Origin: Cellvibrionaceae bacterium
Lineage (GTDB): Bacteria > Pseudomonadota > Gammaproteobacteria > Pseudomonadales > Cellvibrionaceae
Reading direction: 5' to 3'
Assembly: GCA_021151825.1 (NCBI GenBank)
Contig: JAGKWQ010000007.1
Location: 124,001 to 188,000, forward strand
Length of the DNA: 64,000 bases
Position 1 is the stretch's first letter. Each line of letters begins with the position of its first letter. This document shows positions 63,017 through 64,000 of the stretch, one piece after another. A program made the translations under genes and the position numbers. The notes beneath the pieces are model-generated. The model saw only the letters and a list, made by a program, of their open reading frames with translations. It did not search any database and had not been told where the DNA came from.

Positions 63017-63080
63017 AAAATTAGTGGGATCTAAACCATGAAAGAAAATTTTCTTTCATGGTTTAGATCCCACTAATTTT
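63017..63080. repeat. Perfect 64-bp palindrome without a loop
   Basis: The left arm 63017-63048 (starting AAAATTAGTGGGATCTAAAC) is the exact reverse complement of 63049-63080. All 32 base pairs match and there is no spacer. It lies between divergent genes (62850 leftward, 63110 onward rightward), 167 bases from one and 30 bases before a small ATG. A T-rich stretch follows on the right. No terminator is needed here, so the role is unclear; a cruciform-forming regulatory site, a mobile-element scar or a fold-back artefact are possible. Confidence 0.9.
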
Positions 63081-63109
63081 TATTTTAATTAAACTTTTTA
63101 AGGAATTGT

Positions 63110-63283
63110 AATGCCTAATCAGGTTTACCTCTTTAAAGTAATTGCACTATGTCTGCCCAACCTGGCTTGTTATTGGGCGTTAGAAATAGCCTCGTCACTT
63201 TGGCATATTTCCATGCTGTATACCCCTCACAACGATTTCCCTGAAAAAACATCTCATAAGCATTTTTGTACCCTTGCCGAATG
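63110..63283 (+). CDS. Possible small protein, 57 residues, after the palindrome
   Basis: AAGGAATTGTA before an ATG opens a frame of 57 residues starting MPNQVYLFKVIALCLPNLAC, with a hydrophobic N-terminal part and a polar Cys/His-containing tail. It conflicts with a minus-strand frame of 81 residues (63133-63378). Neither belongs to a known family; the ribosome site slightly favours this one. It may also be non-coding leader of the next gene. Confidence 0.25.
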
Positions 63284-63433
63284 AATAGACTGCTAACCTT
63301 TACCACCCATTTGGGGGGAGAAATTCCAAGTCTATAGATGGCATATTTGAATAAAATTTTGCCCCTTTCATCGAGCATACTTTTAGATTTTGGGGCATTA
63401 AAGCCAATTATTATTCACACTTGGGGAATGTTT

Positions 63434-63799
63434 ATGGACCCACTACTGTTTGGAATTAAAAGTGAGGTGGTGTTTGAGGTATTCGGTGCAATAATTTTGT
63501 TAGCAATAATGATTGAAAGAGGGCTTTCAGTTGTCTTTGAGCATCGATTTATCCTGCCGCTCATACAAGACAAAGGTTTAAAAGAAATAATTGCTTTTGC
63601 AGTTTCCTATCTTGTCGTTCATCACGTTTCTTTTGATGCGTTAGCCATTATATTCAGTCAGGAAAAACAAAGCATTATAGGTTATCTCGTCACCGCTGCT
63701 GTTATCGCTGGTGGTAGTAAGGGGTCCATGGCTATCTTTGCGGACTGGCTAAATTGGCGGAGCTCAACTGCTAAAAAAATAAAAGATAACACTGTGTAA
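63434..63799 (+). CDS. Small membrane protein, unknown function
   Basis: From ATG 63434 (GGGG seven bases before it) the protein has 121 residues; a longer frame from 63338 lacks a ribosome site. Hydrophobic helices: VVFEVFGAIILLAIMIERGLSVVFE, EIIAFAVSYLVVHHV, and IIGYLVTAAVIAGGSKGSMAIF, ending in a polar tail. The GGSKGSMAIFADWLNW end is seen in similar small membrane proteins but gives no function. Followed 20 bases later by an exported SH3-like gene, probably in one transcript. Confidence 0.55.
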   Translation: MDPLLFGIKSEVVFEVFGAIILLAIMIERGLSVVFEHRFILPLIQDKGLKEIIAFAVSYLVVHHVSFDALAIIFSQEKQSIIGYLVTAAVIAGGSKGSMAIFADWLNWRSSTAKKIKDNTV

Positions 63800-63819
63800 T
63801 TGGCTACAGGATGATACCT

Positions 63820-64000
63820 ATGAAGATCATGCGGCTATTTATAATCCTGGTATGTGCGTTAACCACCTTTGCTCAGGCAGATTATGTGGAAATCGTTAAG
63901 AATGCACATATTTATGCTAATCCTGATAGAAAATCCAAAAAAATCCAATCAATTGAAATTGAGAATTCAACTGACTTATATTTTTTATTGGCACTTAGCG
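63820..64000 (+). CDS. Exported protein with an SH3-like start, truncated by the window end
   Basis: ATG 63820 (AGGA eight bases before it) begins a signal peptide (LFIILVCALTTFAQA) followed by DYVEIVKNAHIYANPDRKSKKI, the pattern of bacterial SH3 domains (xVxV..NVRxxPxxxSxxI), with 'HIYANPDRKSKKIQSIE'. The frame is open to the last base. Only 60 residues are seen; such SH3 domains in exported proteins often bind cell-wall or precede a catalytic domain, which cannot be judged here. Confidence 0.6.
   Translation, partial: MKIMRLFIILVCALTTFAQADYVEIVKNAHIYANPDRKSKKIQSIEIENSTDLYFLLALS

Noticed and set aside
63133..63378. Minus-strand frame of 81 residues
   Set aside because: It overlaps a plus-strand frame with a better ribosome site and has none of its own; kept only as a finding about the conflict.
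1..64000. tRNA, rRNA, CRISPR, prophage or insertion sequence
   Set aside because: Looked for on both strands; no cloverleaf-like CCA-end gene, no regularly spaced repeats and no transposase or integrase frame was recognised.

Overview
The window looks like a chromosomal segment of a Gram-negative gammaproteobacterium, most likely Cellvibrio or a close relative (family Cellvibrionaceae). This rests on moderate GC, poly-serine linkers after lipoprotein signals, and the mix of TonB receptors, RND pumps, MetE/MetR, FumC and Sbp-CysT-CysW. The assignment is inferred from gene content and style, not from a database search. No rRNA, tRNA, CRISPR array, transposase or integrase was recognised.

Layout. 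1-2459: end of an LtrA-type membrane protein, a histidine-kinase remnant and a poly-Ser S41 peptidase lipoprotein. 2461-11178: a leftward operon (membrane-fusion protein, MacB-type ATPase, two FtsX-type permeases, NtrC-type response regulator, histidine kinase), divergent from a small secreted protein with a PEP-CTERM-like tail. The gap between them holds two face-to-face sigma-54-like promoters around one 21-bp palindrome. 11181-19601: an RhdA-type rhodanese, then a rightward seven-gene cluster: rhodanese-like lipoprotein, small CxC secreted protein, triheme cytochrome c, porin, YeeE/YedE transporter, TusA-like protein and pentaheme cytochrome c. Its parts resemble the ExtHIJKL electron conduit of Geobacter combined with a sulfur/selenium import module. 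This is the most interesting system in the window.

19585-34708: a DUF445 protein, two RND efflux systems each with its own TetR regulator and a visible operator, a YCII-VOC fusion protein and a secreted S9 peptidase. 35468-42005: housekeeping genes (malQ, yigZ, queH, metR/metE). 42006-52740: an iron-responsive block with two TonB siderophore receptors, a DUF3649/PepSY/DUF3325 operon and a fagA-fumC pair. Three Fur-box-like sites of one type precede these units. 53107-64000: DUF454, DUF72 and small hypothetical genes, a protein with an RMF-like tail, a hemerythrin, a sulfate importer lacking its ATPase gene, an orphan solute-binding protein, a DUF892/membrane-protein stress block, and a 64-bp perfect palindrome before a short membrane protein and a truncated SH3-like gene.

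Several starts were moved from the longest reading frame to an internal ATG or GTG because a Shine-Dalgarno sequence lies inside the longer frame, or the longer frame overlaps a neighbour. These are noted gene by gene. Family names come from motif recognition by eye; no similarity search was run.
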